Assembly (NCBI RefSeq): GCF_013359695.1
Contig: NZ_JABFMU010000007.1
Span: 62,001-126,000 of the forward strand
Length of the DNA stretch: 64,000 bases
From: Pseudomonas sp. C2B4
GTDB lineage: Bacteria; Pseudomonadota; Gammaproteobacteria; Pseudomonadales; Pseudomonadaceae
Direction of reading: 5' to 3'
In this document: piece by piece, positions 1 through 9,033 of the stretch
Layout of the letters: each line of letters begins with the position of its first letter
How positions within the stretch are numbered: position 1 is the first letter of the stretch
Program-made: the position numbers and the translations under genes
The notes under the pieces: generated by a model
What the model was told of the DNA's origin: nothing
The model's input: the letters and a program-made list of their open reading frames with translations, nothing else
Database searches by the model: none

Positions 1-907
1 ACACACCGACCAGGCGGCCCGGCATGTCGCGCTTGAACGCATCCTTGGTGGAGAAGTAGGCGGCGTGTGGACCACCGAAGCCCAGCGGCACACCGAAGCG
101 TTGCGCGCTGCCGATGGCCACGTCGGCGCCGAACTCGCCCGGCGGGGTCAGCACGGTCAGGGCCAGCAGGTCGGCGGCGACAGCCACAAGCGCGTTGGCG
201 GCGTGGAAGCGCTCGGTCAGCTCGCGGTAGTCGAAGACGTCACCATTGCTTGCCGGGTATTGCAGCAGGGCGCCGAAGAATGGCGTCACGTCGATCAGTT
301 CGCGCTCGTCGCCAACGACCACGTCGATGCCCAGCGGCTCGGCACGGGTGCGCAGTACGTCGAGGGTTTGCGGGTGGCAATGCACGGAAGCGAAGAACTT
401 GTGGCTGCCCTTGTTCTTGCTCAGGCGCTTGCAGAAGGTCATGGCCTCGGCGGCGGCGGTGGCTTCGTCGAGCAAGGAAGCGTTGGCAATCGGCAGGCCG
501 GTGAGGTCGCTGATCAGGGTCTGGAAGTTCAGCAGCGCTTCGAGACGGCCCTGGGAAATTTCTGGCTGGTACGGGGTGTAGGCGGTGTACCAGGCCGGGT
601 TTTCCAGCAGGTTGCGCAGGATCGGCGACGGCGTGTGGGTACCGTAGTAGCCCTGGCCGATGTAGGTCTTGAACAGTTGGTTCTTGCCGGCGATGGCCTT
701 GATCGAGGCCAGAGCCTCGGCTTCGCTCAAACCGTCTTCGAGGCCGAGCACGCTGGTGCCCTTGATGCTGTCCGGGATGACGCTGGCGCTCAGGGCTTCC
801 AGGGAGTCGAAACCGAGGCTGTTGAGCATGGCTTGCTCGTCGCCAGCACGCGGGCCGATGTGGCGAGCAATGAATTCATTGGCGGTGGTCAAATTCACTT
901 GAGTCAT
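1..907 (-). CDS. gcvP: Glycine dehydrogenase (decarboxylating), P-protein, N-terminal part
   Basis: This is the PLP-dependent P-protein of the glycine cleavage system, which decarboxylates glycine and passes the aminomethyl group to the lipoyl arm of GcvH. The gene is cut by the left edge, so only about 302 N-terminal residues are present. They include the hallmark FIARHIGP start region and the [14 protein letters not shown] and [20 protein letters not shown] segments of the family. It starts with ATG 11 bases after gcvH stops, so the two are cotranscribed. By analogy with P. aeruginosa this is the glycine-inducible second copy (gcvP2), with glyA, sdaA and gcvT expected beyond the edge. Confidence 0.96.
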   Translation of the reverse strand, partial: MTQVNLTTANEFIARHIGPRAGDEQAMLNSLGFDSLEALSASVIPDSIKGTSVLGLEDGLSEAEALASIKAIAGKNQLFKTYIGQGYYGTHTPSPILRNLLENPAWYTAYTPYQPEISQGRLEALLNFQTLISDLTGLPIANASLLDEATAAAEAMTFCKRLSKNKGSHKFFASVHCHPQTLDVLRTRAEPLGIDVVVGDERELIDVTPFFGALLQYPASNGDVFDYRELTERFHAANALVAVAADLLALTVLTPPGEFGADVAIGSAQRFGVPLGFGGPHAAYFSTKDAFKRDMPGRLVGV

Positions 908-918
908 TTCGGCGTTCC

Positions 919-1302
919 TCAGGCTTCGGCTTGGGCTTTGATCAGACGGTCATAAGCGTCCTGATCCAGCAGTTTGGCGACAGCCGAGTCGTCAGCCGGC
1001 TTGAAGCGGAAGAACCAACCTTCACCCAGCGGGTCTTCGTTGACCAGTTCCGGGCTGCTGTCCAGCGCCGGGTTCACTTCCAGCACTTCACCGTCCAGTG
1101 GCATGTACACGCCACTGGCCGCTTTTACCGATTCCACGGTGGCCGCTTCAGCGCCTTTATCGTAGGACTGCAGCTCAGGCAGTTGTACGAAAACCACGTC
1201 GCCCAGTGCGTTCTGTGCGAAAGCGGTGATGCCGACTGTGACGGTGCCGTCAGCTTCGGTGCGCAGCCATTCGTGATCTTCAGTAAAACGCAATTCGCTC
1301 AT
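919..1302 (-). CDS. gcvH: Glycine cleavage system H protein
   Basis: Lipoyl-carrier protein of 127 residues, the normal length for GcvH. It shuttles the aminomethyl intermediate between P-, T- and L-proteins. The lipoylation site is clear: the motif VESVKA places the modified lysine at about residue 60. The start ATG is preceded by TAGGAG six bases upstream. It is the first gene of the operon, downstream of a sigma-54 promoter and three GcsR-type operators, which makes it most likely the gcvH2 paralogue. Confidence 0.97.
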   Translation of the reverse strand: MSELRFTEDHEWLRTEADGTVTVGITAFAQNALGDVVFVQLPELQSYDKGAEAATVESVKAASGVYMPLDGEVLEVNPALDSSPELVNEDPLGEGWFFRFKPADDSAVAKLLDQDAYDRLIKAQAEA

Positions 1303-1385
1303 GGAAAACTCCTAAGGGGCCAGACTCGTCTGGTGGACGCGATTGATTGCTTGGGCTATTGCCCTGATTTATGAGGGGTTACTAA

Positions 1386-1400
1386 GCAAAATCGCGGCCA
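1386..1400 (-). promoter_or_regulatory. Sigma-54 promoter for gcvH-gcvP
   Basis: Read on the minus strand the sequence is TGGCCGCGATTTTGC, with GG at -24 and GC at -12 in exact sigma-54 spacing. It lies about 85 bases before the gcvH ATG. The enhancer-binding protein gene gcsR is next upstream, which supports the assignment. Confidence 0.85.
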
Positions 1401-1464
1401 ATGTTTTTTTATTGTTTAAAATCAATAAGTTATATGATTTTTTAGGTGCTGATGTTTTTCTTTT

Positions 1465-1582
1465 TGTAGCGAAATCGCTACAGGCGCGAGGGAAGAAAAA
1501 AGCTGAAGTGGATCAAAGCCTTGCGGGACGCTGTTTGGGGAGGGGTGTAGCGATATCGTTCCACTGTAGCGCTTTCAGTACA
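1465..1582 (-). promoter_or_regulatory. Three GcsR-type operators upstream of gcvH
   Basis: Three 18-bp elements with the arrangement TGTAGCG-N4-CGnnnCA: a perfect palindrome TGTAGCGAAATCGCTACA at 1465-1482, TGTAGCGATATCGTTCCA at 1546-1563, and TGTAGCGCTTTCAGTACA at 1565-1582. They lie 65 to 195 bases upstream of the sigma-54 promoter, a normal enhancer position. The P. aeruginosa GcsR consensus, as I recall it, is TGTAACG-N4-CGTTCCG, so family and site agree. Confidence 0.82.
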
Positions 1583-1628
1583 GGTGGAGGTCGTATTTGG
1601 AGTGATTTTCAAGACAACCGCACAACCA

Positions 1629-1720
1629 CTGTGGGAGCGAGCCTGCTCGCGAAGAGGGCGTGTCAGTCGACATCAAGGGTGACTGGTACACCGCATTCGC
1701 GAGCAGGCTCGCTCCCACAG
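1629..1720. repeat. REP doublet 1 (GTGGG arms, inward)
   Basis: Left arm CTGTGGGAGCGAGCCTGCTC and its inverted copy at the right end enclose about 45 bases of variable sequence. It sits between the gcsR stop and the gcvH operators. Confidence 0.93.
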
Positions 1721-1759
1721 GGTTTTGTGTTGGTGATGGGGCCGCATTCCATTGAAAGC

Positions 1760-3268
1760 CTACGGCTTGTTGGGAATCCCATACTTGCGCAGTCGATGCG
1801 CAATCGCGGTGTGTGAGGTTTGCAGGCGGCTGGCCAGTTGGCGGGTCGAGGGGTAGCTGACGTAGAGTTTTTCCAGCAGGGTTTTCTCGAACTCGTCCAT
1901 TGCCTGTTCCAGGCTGTCGACATCGTGGTCACTCTGGCGCGCCACGGACGTGCCGGCAATGTCGAGGTCGCCGATGTCCACCAGGCTGCTTTCGCAAATG
2001 GCCGCAGCGCGGAAAATCACGTTTTGCAGCTGACGTACGTTGCCGGGCCAGCGGTTGCCCAGCAGGGCCGGGTAGGTGCCGGGCGCGAGGCGACAGACCG
2101 GGCGCTGGATCTGCGCGCAGGCCTGCTGCATGAAGTAGCGGGCCAGCAGCAGAATGTCCTGGCCGCGCTCGCGCAGCGGCGGGACTTCAACGTTCAGTAC
2201 GTTGAGTCGGTAAAACAGGTCTTCGCGGAACAGGCCTTCGCTGACCATTTTTTCCAGGTTGCGGTGGGTCGCACTGAGAATGCGAACGTTGACCTTCACT
2301 TCGCGATCACCGCCGACTCGACGAAAGCTGCCGTCGTTGAGGAAACGCAGCAATTTGGCTTGCAAATACGGCGACATCTCGCCGATCTCGTCGAGAAACA
2401 CCGTGCCCTGGTTGGCCAGTTCCATCAGCCCGGGCTTGCCACCCCGCTGGGCGCCGGTGAAGGCGCCGGGGGCGTAGCCGAACAGTTCGCTTTCGGCGAG
2501 GTTCTCCGGCAATGCCGCACAGTTCAATGCCAGAAACGGTGAGTTGTGCCGGGCACTGATGGCGTGACAGGCGCGGGCTACCAATTCCTTGCCAGTACCG
2601 GTTTCGCCCTGGATCAACAGCGGCGCATCGAGGGCCGCCACCCGTTGCGCGCGAACCTTGAGCGTGCGGATCACTGGCGATTCGCCCAGCAGCGCGTCGA
2701 AACCCTCGGCGTGATCGTGGTGCAGGGCCGACAGGCGTTCGCCGATGCGGTTCGGTTGGTACAGGGTCAGCAGGGCGCCGGCATCGGTAATCGGTGTGGC
2801 GTCCAGCAACAAGGTCTGGCCGTTGACGGTGATTTCCCGCAGCGGGAGGCGAAAGCCGTGTTCGAGCAGAGTGTCGAGCAGGGCGGGGTCGGCGAACAGG
2901 TCGGCAACGCTTTCGCCGGCCGGTTCGCGGCCATACAGCGCAATCAGCGCCGGATTGGCCAACAGCACCTTGCCGGCGCTGTCCAGCGCCAGAACCGGGT
3001 CGGTCATGGCCGCGAGCAGGGCATCGAGCTGCAAGTGTCGACGCTGGCCAGGCAGGATGTCGACCACCGTCATCGCCTGCACGCCGCGTACGCTGAGCAA
3101 CGCATCGCGCAGCTCTTCGAGGACGTCCGGGCTCAGGGTCGGGGCGTCGATGTAGACGTTGGGCGGAACCATTTCCACTGCATCCAGATTGAGATTGCGC
3201 CCACCGAGCAGGGCCAGGACTTCCTGGGTGATACCGACGCGGTCGATGAAACTGACGTGGATACGCAT
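1760..3268 (-). CDS. gcsR: Sigma-54 enhancer-binding protein of the TyrR family, glycine cleavage regulator
   Basis: A 502-residue activator that should sense glycine and open the sigma-54 promoter of gcvH. Domains in order: ACT domain (about 1-75), PAS domain (about 80-190), AAA+ ATPase with Walker A GETGTGKE near residue 225, the sigma-54 contact loop GAFTGA, and a TyrR-type helix-turn-helix at about 475-500. The start was placed at MRIHVSF, where the ACT domain begins; the upstream in-frame extension runs through a REP element and is not coding. Presence of GAFTGA separates it from E. coli TyrR. PhhR, the phenylalanine regulator, is the main alternative, but position next to gcvHP and the operators favour GcsR. 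Confidence 0.9.
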   Translation of the reverse strand: MRIHVSFIDRVGITQEVLALLGGRNLNLDAVEMVPPNVYIDAPTLSPDVLEELRDALLSVRGVQAMTVVDILPGQRRHLQLDALLAAMTDPVLALDSAGKVLLANPALIALYGREPAGESVADLFADPALLDTLLEHGFRLPLREITVNGQTLLLDATPITDAGALLTLYQPNRIGERLSALHHDHAEGFDALLGESPVIRTLKVRAQRVAALDAPLLIQGETGTGKELVARACHAISARHNSPFLALNCAALPENLAESELFGYAPGAFTGAQRGGKPGLMELANQGTVFLDEIGEMSPYLQAKLLRFLNDGSFRRVGGDREVKVNVRILSATHRNLEKMVSEGLFREDLFYRLNVLNVEVPPLRERGQDILLLARYFMQQACAQIQRPVCRLAPGTYPALLGNRWPGNVRQLQNVIFRAAAICESSLVDIGDLDIAGTSVARQSDHDVDSLEQAMDEFEKTLLEKLYVSYPSTRQLASRLQTSHTAIAHRLRKYGIPNKP

Positions 3269-3364
3269 GGGGCGGACTTGGATTCTGGAGTGCGGAGGGT
3301 GGCAAGTATGCCTTGGGGCGGGCGATTGGTGAAATCCTGCGCACTGCAGGCAGGGATGTTTCCA

Positions 3365-3456
3365 CTGTGGGAGCGAGCCTGCTCGCGAAGGGGGAGTGTC
3401 AGTCGACATCAATATTGGCTGACACTCCGTATTCGCGAGCAGGCTCGCTCCCACAG
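3365..3456. repeat. REP doublet 2 (GTGGG arms, inward)
   Basis: Two GTGGGAGCGAGC arms in inverted order enclose a core that itself contains AGTGTCAG/CTGACACT, extending the possible hairpin. It lies in the divergent gap between gcsR and alkA. Confidence 0.93.
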
Positions 3457-3528
3457 GGGCTGGTGTTATCCAACAATAGTTGGTTTGTCTTTATAGTCTG
3501 GCCACACGGATCACCCAGAGGGACCGCC

Positions 3529-4392
3529 ATGAAGTTGTTGCTTGCGTTTCAACCGCCCTACGACTGGCCAGCCATGCTCGGCTTCCTGTCGGCGCGGGCA
3601 ATTGCCGGCATGGAAGAGGTGGTTGACGGCGTTTACTCGCGCAGCATTGGCCTGAGGGGAATTCACGGCACCCTGTCGATCAAACCGGCGACGGCGGACT
3701 CACTGGAACTGACGCTCGATTTCCCCGACCCGACGGTCGTGCCCGAGATTGTCGCGCGCGTGCGGCGGATGTTTGATCTGGATGCCGACCTGGCCCCGAT
3801 TCATCAGCACCTGACGATCGACCCACTGCTGGCGCGGTTGATCGCCGAACGCCCGGGGCTGCGTGTGCCGGGGACCTGGGACGGGCTGGAATTGGCGATC
3901 CGTGCGGTGTTGGGTCAGCAAATCACGGTGGGGGCGGCGATCAAACTGGCGGGGAAACTGGTGGCGCAATATGGTGTGGCGTTGCCTACGCCGCGAGGTG
4001 GCTTGAGCCATGCGTTTCCTGAGGCGGCTGTGTTGGCGGACGCGGACCTTGCGACACTGGGGATGCCGAAAAGCCGTGGCCGCACATTGTCAGGCGTGGC
4101 TCGGGCGATGCTGGATGATCCGCTGTTGTTCGAACCCGGTCGGCAGGGCGGTGTGACCCGCCTGCTGGCGTTGTATGGCATTGGCGACTGGACCGCGCAG
4201 TACATTGCCCTGCGACAGTTGCGCGAAATGGATGGGTTTCCCACGGGGGATGTGGGGTTGATCAATGCCTTGGCGGCGCTTGAAGGGGAGTCGGTGACGG
4301 CGCGGCAGCTGTTGGTGCGGGCTGAGGGTTGGAGACCCTATCGGGGGTATGCGGCGCAGTTGCTTTGGACATCGTTGAGTCGTTCCGACTGA
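3529..4392 (+). CDS. alkA: DNA-3-methyladenine glycosylase II family protein
   Basis: A 287-residue base-excision enzyme that removes alkylated purines from DNA. It has the AlkA N-terminal domain, then a helix-hairpin-helix (LYGIGDWTAQYIALR, about 215-230) followed by the catalytic aspartate D241 in the GDVGL segment. VLGQQITV marks the family core at about 130-137. The ATG at 3529 was chosen because the reading frame upstream runs into a REP element. No ada gene lies nearby, so nothing here shows whether it is inducible by alkylation. Confidence 0.92.
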   Translation: MKLLLAFQPPYDWPAMLGFLSARAIAGMEEVVDGVYSRSIGLRGIHGTLSIKPATADSLELTLDFPDPTVVPEIVARVRRMFDLDADLAPIHQHLTIDPLLARLIAERPGLRVPGTWDGLELAIRAVLGQQITVGAAIKLAGKLVAQYGVALPTPRGGLSHAFPEAAVLADADLATLGMPKSRGRTLSGVARAMLDDPLLFEPGRQGGVTRLLALYGIGDWTAQYIALRQLREMDGFPTGDVGLINALAALEGESVTARQLLVRAEGWRPYRGYAAQLLWTSLSRSD

Positions 4393-4420
4393 TCCTGATT
4401 TTATGTTGGCTGTTCTGGCG

Positions 4421-4476
4421 CCTTCGCGAGCAGGTACAGTGTCGAATCTGTGGGAGCGAGCCTGCTCGCGAAAGCG
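4421..4476. repeat. Decayed outward-facing REP pair
   Basis: A truncated right-type arm (CCTTCGCGAGCAGGTACAG) comes first and a complete left-type arm (CTGTGGGAGCGAGCCTGCTC) at 4448 follows, so the pair faces outward. The first arm has lost its CTCGCTCCC part. Confidence 0.8.
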
Positions 4477-4485
4477 ATTGAACAG

Positions 4486-5835
4486 TCACCACCACTGCGC
4501 GCGATGTGAACCCAATTCGCTGGCCGCAACCGCCCACTGCAACGGCGTGCCGGTGATCTTCAACGGCACATGCAACCGGTGCGCCGGTCCCCAGGGTGTC
4601 TGCTCGACCAACATCCCCTGATCGCTTTCATCCTCTGCCCGCAACGGCGCTTCGGTCCCGCGTCCATGCTCGATCAACAACTTCGCCGTGCGTGCCAATG
4701 ACAATCGCGCCGACCCACCTCGTCCGCTGCTCAAACGGTCTGCCAGCAACCTGATCGCACTGGCTGCCATGAGATACCCGGTGGCGTGATCGAGGGCTTG
4801 CAGGGGCAAGGGTGTCGGCTTGTACGTCTGCTTCCAGCGCATGCCAGCGTCGGCAACGCCGCTGCTCATCTGCACCAGGCTGTCGAAGCCGCGGCGGTTC
4901 TGCCACGGGCCGCTCCAGCCATAGGCATTGAGGCTCACGTCGATCAGGCCGGGGGCCCGTTTTTGCCGCTCCGTGGCTCCGTAACCGAGGCGCTCCAATG
5001 CATCGGCGCGGTAGCCGTGGAGCACGATGTCGGCCTCGTTGAGCAGGCTTTCGAACGTGCGGCGATCGGCCTGGTCATGCAAGTCCAGGCGGGCGCAACG
5101 CTTGCCCAAGGTCATTTCCGGTATCACGCCCGGTTCATTCCAGGTCGGCGGGTCGATACGCAAGACGTCGGCGCCAAGGCCCGCGAGAAATCGGCTGGCG
5201 ACCGGACCGGCGAGCACGCGGGTCAAGTCCAGCACCCTGATCCCGGCCAGTGGTTGCGCCACCGAACCCTGCCACGGCTTGGCGTTGAGGCTGCTGTGAT
5301 GATCGAACTGAACCAGCGGTTCTGCATTGACAGCCTGACCCTGCGGATGCGCCTGCCACTGTTCCCAGCTGCGCATCTCGGCCGCGCACCCACCGGCATT
5401 GACCACCGCCTGTTCCAGATCGCGCTTGGCCCATTGCGCCACTTTGCTTGCCATCGCCACTCGGTCGGCACAGGCGCCTAGCACAGATTCGGCGGCAGCG
5501 CGGTGATGGGGCGCATTGGTGTGCAGGCGGATCCAGCCATCCTTGGCGGCGTAGTCACCGGCGATCGGGTCCCACAAGGGTGGAACGCTCCAGCCTGAGG
5601 GGCGGATTGAACTGGAGAACCAGAACGAGGCCAGGCGCCGGTCGACTTCGAGGCCGGGCAAGCGTCCGGTTTGCTGGTGCAACAATTCGCTGATGGCCTG
5701 GCCGGCGGCGGCGATGCTGGCGCACGCCAGGTCCGTAACGGCAAACGCCGAGGGCAGGGCGCCAGTGGAGGTAAACGGGATTGGCGTGTGCGGCAAGCCG
5801 AGTGCGGCTTGAATGGACGTGAGTAAATCAGTCAT
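4486..5835 (-). CDS. CaiB/BaiF (class III) CoA-transferase family protein
   Basis: A 449-residue protein of the class III CoA-transferase family, which moves CoA between carboxylic acids through an aspartyl-CoA anhydride. The family core is clear: VLDLTRVLAGPVASRFLAGLGADV at about 213-237 and the RRGFDSLVQMSSG segment carrying the probable catalytic aspartate. The roughly 200 residues before the core are unusual in length compared with Frc or CaiB and resemble a degenerate first half, as in two-domain members. RBS GGAGGG precedes the ATG. It has no operon partner, so the substrate cannot be inferred. Confidence 0.88.
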   Translation of the reverse strand: MTDLLTSIQAALGLPHTPIPFTSTGALPSAFAVTDLACASIAAAGQAISELLHQQTGRLPGLEVDRRLASFWFSSSIRPSGWSVPPLWDPIAGDYAAKDGWIRLHTNAPHHRAAAESVLGACADRVAMASKVAQWAKRDLEQAVVNAGGCAAEMRSWEQWQAHPQGQAVNAEPLVQFDHHSSLNAKPWQGSVAQPLAGIRVLDLTRVLAGPVASRFLAGLGADVLRIDPPTWNEPGVIPEMTLGKRCARLDLHDQADRRTFESLLNEADIVLHGYRADALERLGYGATERQKRAPGLIDVSLNAYGWSGPWQNRRGFDSLVQMSSGVADAGMRWKQTYKPTPLPLQALDHATGYLMAASAIRLLADRLSSGRGGSARLSLARTAKLLIEHGRGTEAPLRAEDESDQGMLVEQTPWGPAHRLHVPLKITGTPLQWAVAASELGSHRAQWW

Positions 5836-5897
5836 CGAAGGCCCTCCGGAGCGAGAGCCCGAGCATAGATCAAAAACCGGGTTGGCTTGATGAAAAC

Positions 5898-5988
5898 CTG
5901 TGGGAGCGGGCCTGCTCGCGAAGCGGTGCGTCAGCCAACATAGATGTTGAATGTACTGGCCCCTTCGCGAGCAGGCTCGCTCCCACAG
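5898..5988. repeat. REP doublet 3 (inward)
   Basis: Left arm CTGTGGGAGCGGGCCTGCTC carries a GCGGGC variant; the right arm is standard. Located between the divergent CoA-transferase start and the 3' end of the chemoreceptor gene. Confidence 0.92.
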
Positions 5989-5997
5989 GAGGGCGGT

Positions 5998-8136
5998 TTA
6001 CACCCGGAACTGATCCATCAGTTTCATCTGGTGAGTGGTGAGGTTGTTGAGTTGGCTGCTGATCTGCGCCGATTCGGTGGCTTGTCCGGTCAGGGTTTCG
6101 GTGACGCTGCGGATCGCCGAGACGTTGCGGTTGACCTCTTCGGCCACGGCGCTTTGCTGTTCGGCGGCGCTGGCGATTTGCAGGTTCATGTCGCTGATCA
6201 CGGTGACTGCGTCACTGATTTTGCTCAATGCCTGTACCGCTTGCTGGATCTGCCCGGCGTTGCTGTGGGCCTGGGTCTGGCTCGAGTGCATGGTGGCAAC
6301 CACGCCGCGCGTGCCGCTCTGGATGCGTTCGATCACCAGGCGAATTTCCTCCACCGAATCCTGGGTACGTTTGGCCAGGTTGCGCACTTCATCGGCCACC
6401 ACCGCGAACCCGCGTCCGCTTTCGCCGGCACGGGCCGCTTCAATGGCCGCGTTCAGCGCCAGCAGGTTGGTTTGTTCGGCGATGCTGCGGATCACTTCCA
6501 GTACCGAGCCGATCTGCTCGCTGTTCACCGCCAAGGCTTCAACTTCAGTCACAGCCTTGCTGACTTCGTCGGCCAGTTGATTGATGTCGCGGGTGCTGCG
6601 CTCGATGATCTGCATGCCGTCGCGGGCCGACTGATCGGCGCCCTTGGCGGCATTGGCCGCATTGGACGCACTGTTGGCGACATCGTGGGCGGTGGCGCTC
6701 ATTTCGTTGGAGGCGGTGGCGACCTGGTCGATTTCGCGGAACTGCAGCTGCATGCCTTCGCTGGTCTGGCGGGCGATTTCCGAAGACTGGTCGGCGGTGC
6801 CGCGGGCGTCGGTGATGCTTTGCTTGATCTGTGCGATGGTCGGCTGCAACTTGTCGAGGAAGCGGTTGAACCAGCTGACCAGTTCCCCCAGTTCATCTTT
6901 CTTGCTGTAGTGCAGGCGCTGGGTCAGGTCGCCGTCGCCGCTGGCAATGGCCTTGAGCATTTCCGCCACGCTGTTGATCGGACGGGTCACGCCGGAGGCG
7001 GTCAGCCAGATCAGCAACAGACCGACCAGGCCGGCAACGATCGCCACACCCACTGCCTGGATTGTGCCGCTTTGCTGGGCGTCGTCGAGCACCGCTTGCA
7101 GTTTCACCGAATCGGCCAGCAGCACTTGCTTGGGCAGGTCGATCACCACGGCCCACGCCTTGGCGTCGGCAATCGGACTGACCGGGTACACCGCCCGGAT
7201 CAGATCGCCCTGTTCAAGAATTTTCGGTGCACCGTTGGCGAGCAATTGCAGGATGTCCTTGCCGTCCGCCCCCAGGGTGTCGCCGATGCTCTTGCCCACT
7301 TTCGTTTGATCGACGCTGTAGGCCGCCATCACACCGGTACCGGAGACGATCAGCATGTGGCCGGCACTGTTGAACAACTCGCGCTGGGAATCGACCGCCG
7401 CGGCTTGCAGGGCGTCGAGGGCGATGTCGATACCGACTACGCCGATGGACTTGCCATCCGCCAGCAACGGCACGGAAATGGTGGTCATCAACACTTCCTT
7501 GCCGCCAACGGTATCGGCATAAGGGTCGAGCAGGCAGGTGCGCTTGCTGTCCCTGGGGCAGGTGTACCAGACGTTGTAGGGCGTGCCGCTGAGGTTCAGG
7601 GTGGTTTTGGTCATGTCCTCTTCGACCATGATGGTGTTGAGCGCTTCACCCCCGGCACGGCTCCAGTAAGTGGCGAAGCGGCCAATCTCGTTGGACTGGC
7701 GGGCGGCGTCGCCGACGAACTCGCTGTCCTTGCCATCCAGACCGTTGGGTTCGAACGCCAGCCAGATGCCCAGCACTTTGCCGTTGCGCTCGAAGGCGGT
7801 TTTGAGGCTCTGGTTCAACTCTTCACGCAGGGCGCCAGGTTCGAGCGAACGCTTGGCGGCCAGGTTGCGCATGTCCTTGATCTGATCCGCCAGGGCGGTC
7901 GCCACCGTCAGGGTTTCACCGAACGTCTTCTGCACCCGCACCGCTTGTTCGGCCGCTTTGGCCTGGAGCAGGTTCTGCACACTGGAGGTGAGCATTCTGC
8001 TGCTGGAGTCGTTGACCAGTTCATCGTTCTGATTGGTCTGGTAGATGTTCATGCCGACGATCAGCGCAACGACGCCAAGCAGGCACAGGCCGGAGAGCAG
8101 GACGGTTTTCAGGCGGATGGACAGTGAGTCGAACAT
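5998..8136 (-). CDS. Methyl-accepting chemotaxis protein with double-Cache-type sensor
   Basis: A 712-residue transmembrane chemoreceptor. It has an N-terminal membrane helix at about 10-30, a large periplasmic sensor of about 300 residues with dCache character, a second membrane helix near residue 340, a HAMP domain ([11 protein letters not shown] onward), and a cytoplasmic signalling domain with the conserved tip ([19 protein letters not shown]). It should modulate CheA in response to a small molecule; the ligand is not deducible. The start at MFDSLSIR places the first helix correctly; an in-frame ATG 22 codons upstream is possible but less likely. There is no C-terminal pentapeptide for CheR docking. 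Confidence 0.93.
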   Translation of the reverse strand: MFDSLSIRLKTVLLSGLCLLGVVALIVGMNIYQTNQNDELVNDSSSRMLTSSVQNLLQAKAAEQAVRVQKTFGETLTVATALADQIKDMRNLAAKRSLEPGALREELNQSLKTAFERNGKVLGIWLAFEPNGLDGKDSEFVGDAARQSNEIGRFATYWSRAGGEALNTIMVEEDMTKTTLNLSGTPYNVWYTCPRDSKRTCLLDPYADTVGGKEVLMTTISVPLLADGKSIGVVGIDIALDALQAAAVDSQRELFNSAGHMLIVSGTGVMAAYSVDQTKVGKSIGDTLGADGKDILQLLANGAPKILEQGDLIRAVYPVSPIADAKAWAVVIDLPKQVLLADSVKLQAVLDDAQQSGTIQAVGVAIVAGLVGLLLIWLTASGVTRPINSVAEMLKAIASGDGDLTQRLHYSKKDELGELVSWFNRFLDKLQPTIAQIKQSITDARGTADQSSEIARQTSEGMQLQFREIDQVATASNEMSATAHDVANSASNAANAAKGADQSARDGMQIIERSTRDINQLADEVSKAVTEVEALAVNSEQIGSVLEVIRSIAEQTNLLALNAAIEAARAGESGRGFAVVADEVRNLAKRTQDSVEEIRLVIERIQSGTRGVVATMHSSQTQAHSNAGQIQQAVQALSKISDAVTVISDMNLQIASAAEQQSAVAEEVNRNVSAIRSVTETLTGQATESAQISSQLNNLTTHQMKLMDQFRV

Positions 8137-8486
8137 AGGGCGAACTCGCGAATGGATGAGGTGTTGGCTGTGAGCCGTCGCGGCTCGACGCGCCAAATCC
8201 ATTCAGCGCCATTCAATCCCCATCGGCGTGGACGCGAGGCGCATGAATGGCAACCCGACGAACGGTAGTGGTTGATCGTTTGCGCGGAAAAATGTGCCGA
8301 AAATCATATAAAAAACAGGAAAAATCGCCAACTGATTCAGGAGTATTTGGGGAGGGGGCGAGCAAGAACAAGACCTGAAACCTGTGCCGAAAATCAAATA
8401 GAAAACAGGAAAATTCGCCGAGCAAGAACAAAACCTGAAACCTGTGCCGAAAACAGGCGGAAAAACAGGGAAAGTTGCGGGGAGTT
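8137..8486. other. Non-coding region with tandem repeat
   Basis: About 350 bases between two minus-strand genes. It contains the 60-bp tandem duplication listed separately and a third, diverged copy of its core at 8294-8329. Reading frames across it exist on the minus strand but their peptides are repetitive and I do not support them as genes. Confidence 0.7.
8361..8480. repeat. 60-bp tandem duplication
   Basis: Two directly adjacent 60-base units, 8361-8420 and 8421-8480, both begin AGCAAGAACAAnACCTGAAAC and share CCTGTGCCGAAAA and the A-rich ACAGG tract. They diverge towards their ends. A shorter related copy of the GTGCCGAAAATCA core lies at 8294-8329. Confidence 0.88.
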
Positions 8487-8876
8487 TCAGGAGGGCTCTG
8501 GCAGTGATTCCGGTCGCGACCAGATCCATAGATTGCCCAGGGTCATGCCGGAAATCGCCAGGTAGATCGGCCAGCCGTGATCGAGCATCACCAGCATCAA
8601 GGTCGCGCACAGCAGCATGCTGACGGTGGCGCTGACCTTGGCCCGGCGCGCGATGATTTTGCCGTTGCGCCAGTTGCTCAGAATCGGCCCGAACAAGCGG
8701 TGGTTTTCCAGCCAGGCACTCAAGCGCGGCGAACTCCGGGTGGCGGCCCAGGCGGCTAGCAGGATGAACTCGGTGGTCGGCAGGCCGGGAATGACGATGG
8801 CGATCAGGCCGATGCCGAGGCTGACATAAGCCAGCAGGCCGAAGAGGAGGCGGGAGAGTCTGGAGGTGGCGGGCAT
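8487..8876 (-). CDS. YbaN/DUF454 family inner-membrane protein
   Basis: A 129-residue protein with about four hydrophobic segments and the DUF454 signature VIPGLPTTEFILLAAW at about 27-43, followed by LSAWLENHRLFGPILSNW. The E. coli relative YbaN has no settled function. In some iron-regulated loci such proteins accompany heme oxygenase genes, and here hemO lies about 160 bases upstream in the same direction, although a REP doublet separates them. The start was set at MPATSRL because the upstream frame is REP-derived. Confidence 0.85.
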   Translation of the reverse strand: MPATSRLSRLLFGLLAYVSLGIGLIAIVIPGLPTTEFILLAAWAATRSSPRLSAWLENHRLFGPILSNWRNGKIIARRAKVSATVSMLLCATLMLVMLDHGWPIYLAISGMTLGNLWIWSRPESLPEPS

Positions 8877-8926
8877 GGGCTCGGAGGGCTTGAGGGGGGG
8901 CAGGATCTTGCAGATGTGCTCGGCCC

Positions 8927-9019
8927 ACTGTGGGAGCGGGCTTGCTCGCGAAAGCGGTGTGCCAGGCAACATACCTATTGAATGTGCCGGCCTCTTCGCG
9001 AGCAGGCTCGCTCCCACAG
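8927..9019. repeat. REP doublet 4 (inward)
   Basis: Left arm CTGTGGGAGCGGGCTTGCTC, right arm standard. It separates hemO from the ybaN-like gene, with both genes on the minus strand. Confidence 0.92.
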
Positions 9020-9033
9020 GGGATCGTGTTTCT

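Larger units (their letters stand above)
1303..1759. other. gcsR-gcvH intergenic region
   Basis: A 457-base non-coding region holding the sigma-54 promoter, the three GcsR sites and, nearest gcsR, one REP doublet. The stretch 1400-1465 is AT-rich. I see no further gene in it. Confidence 0.8.

Noticed and set aside
3269..3454. N-terminal extension of gcsR in an open frame (62 residues)
   Set aside because: The frame runs through a REP element and gives REP-derived peptide (GASLLA, RAGSLPQ), seen in many other REP copies; the ACT domain starts at 3268.
5944..8127. 727-codon open frame on the plus strand antisense to the chemoreceptor gene
   Set aside because: It is the mirror of a GC-rich coding sequence; the minus-strand frame has intact chemoreceptor domains, and the antisense peptide has no recognisable motif.
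8203..8928. Minus-strand open frame through the 60-bp repeats and part of the ybaN-like gene
   Set aside because: Half of it overlaps the ybaN-like gene in another frame and the rest only reflects the tandem repeat. No ribosome site was found.
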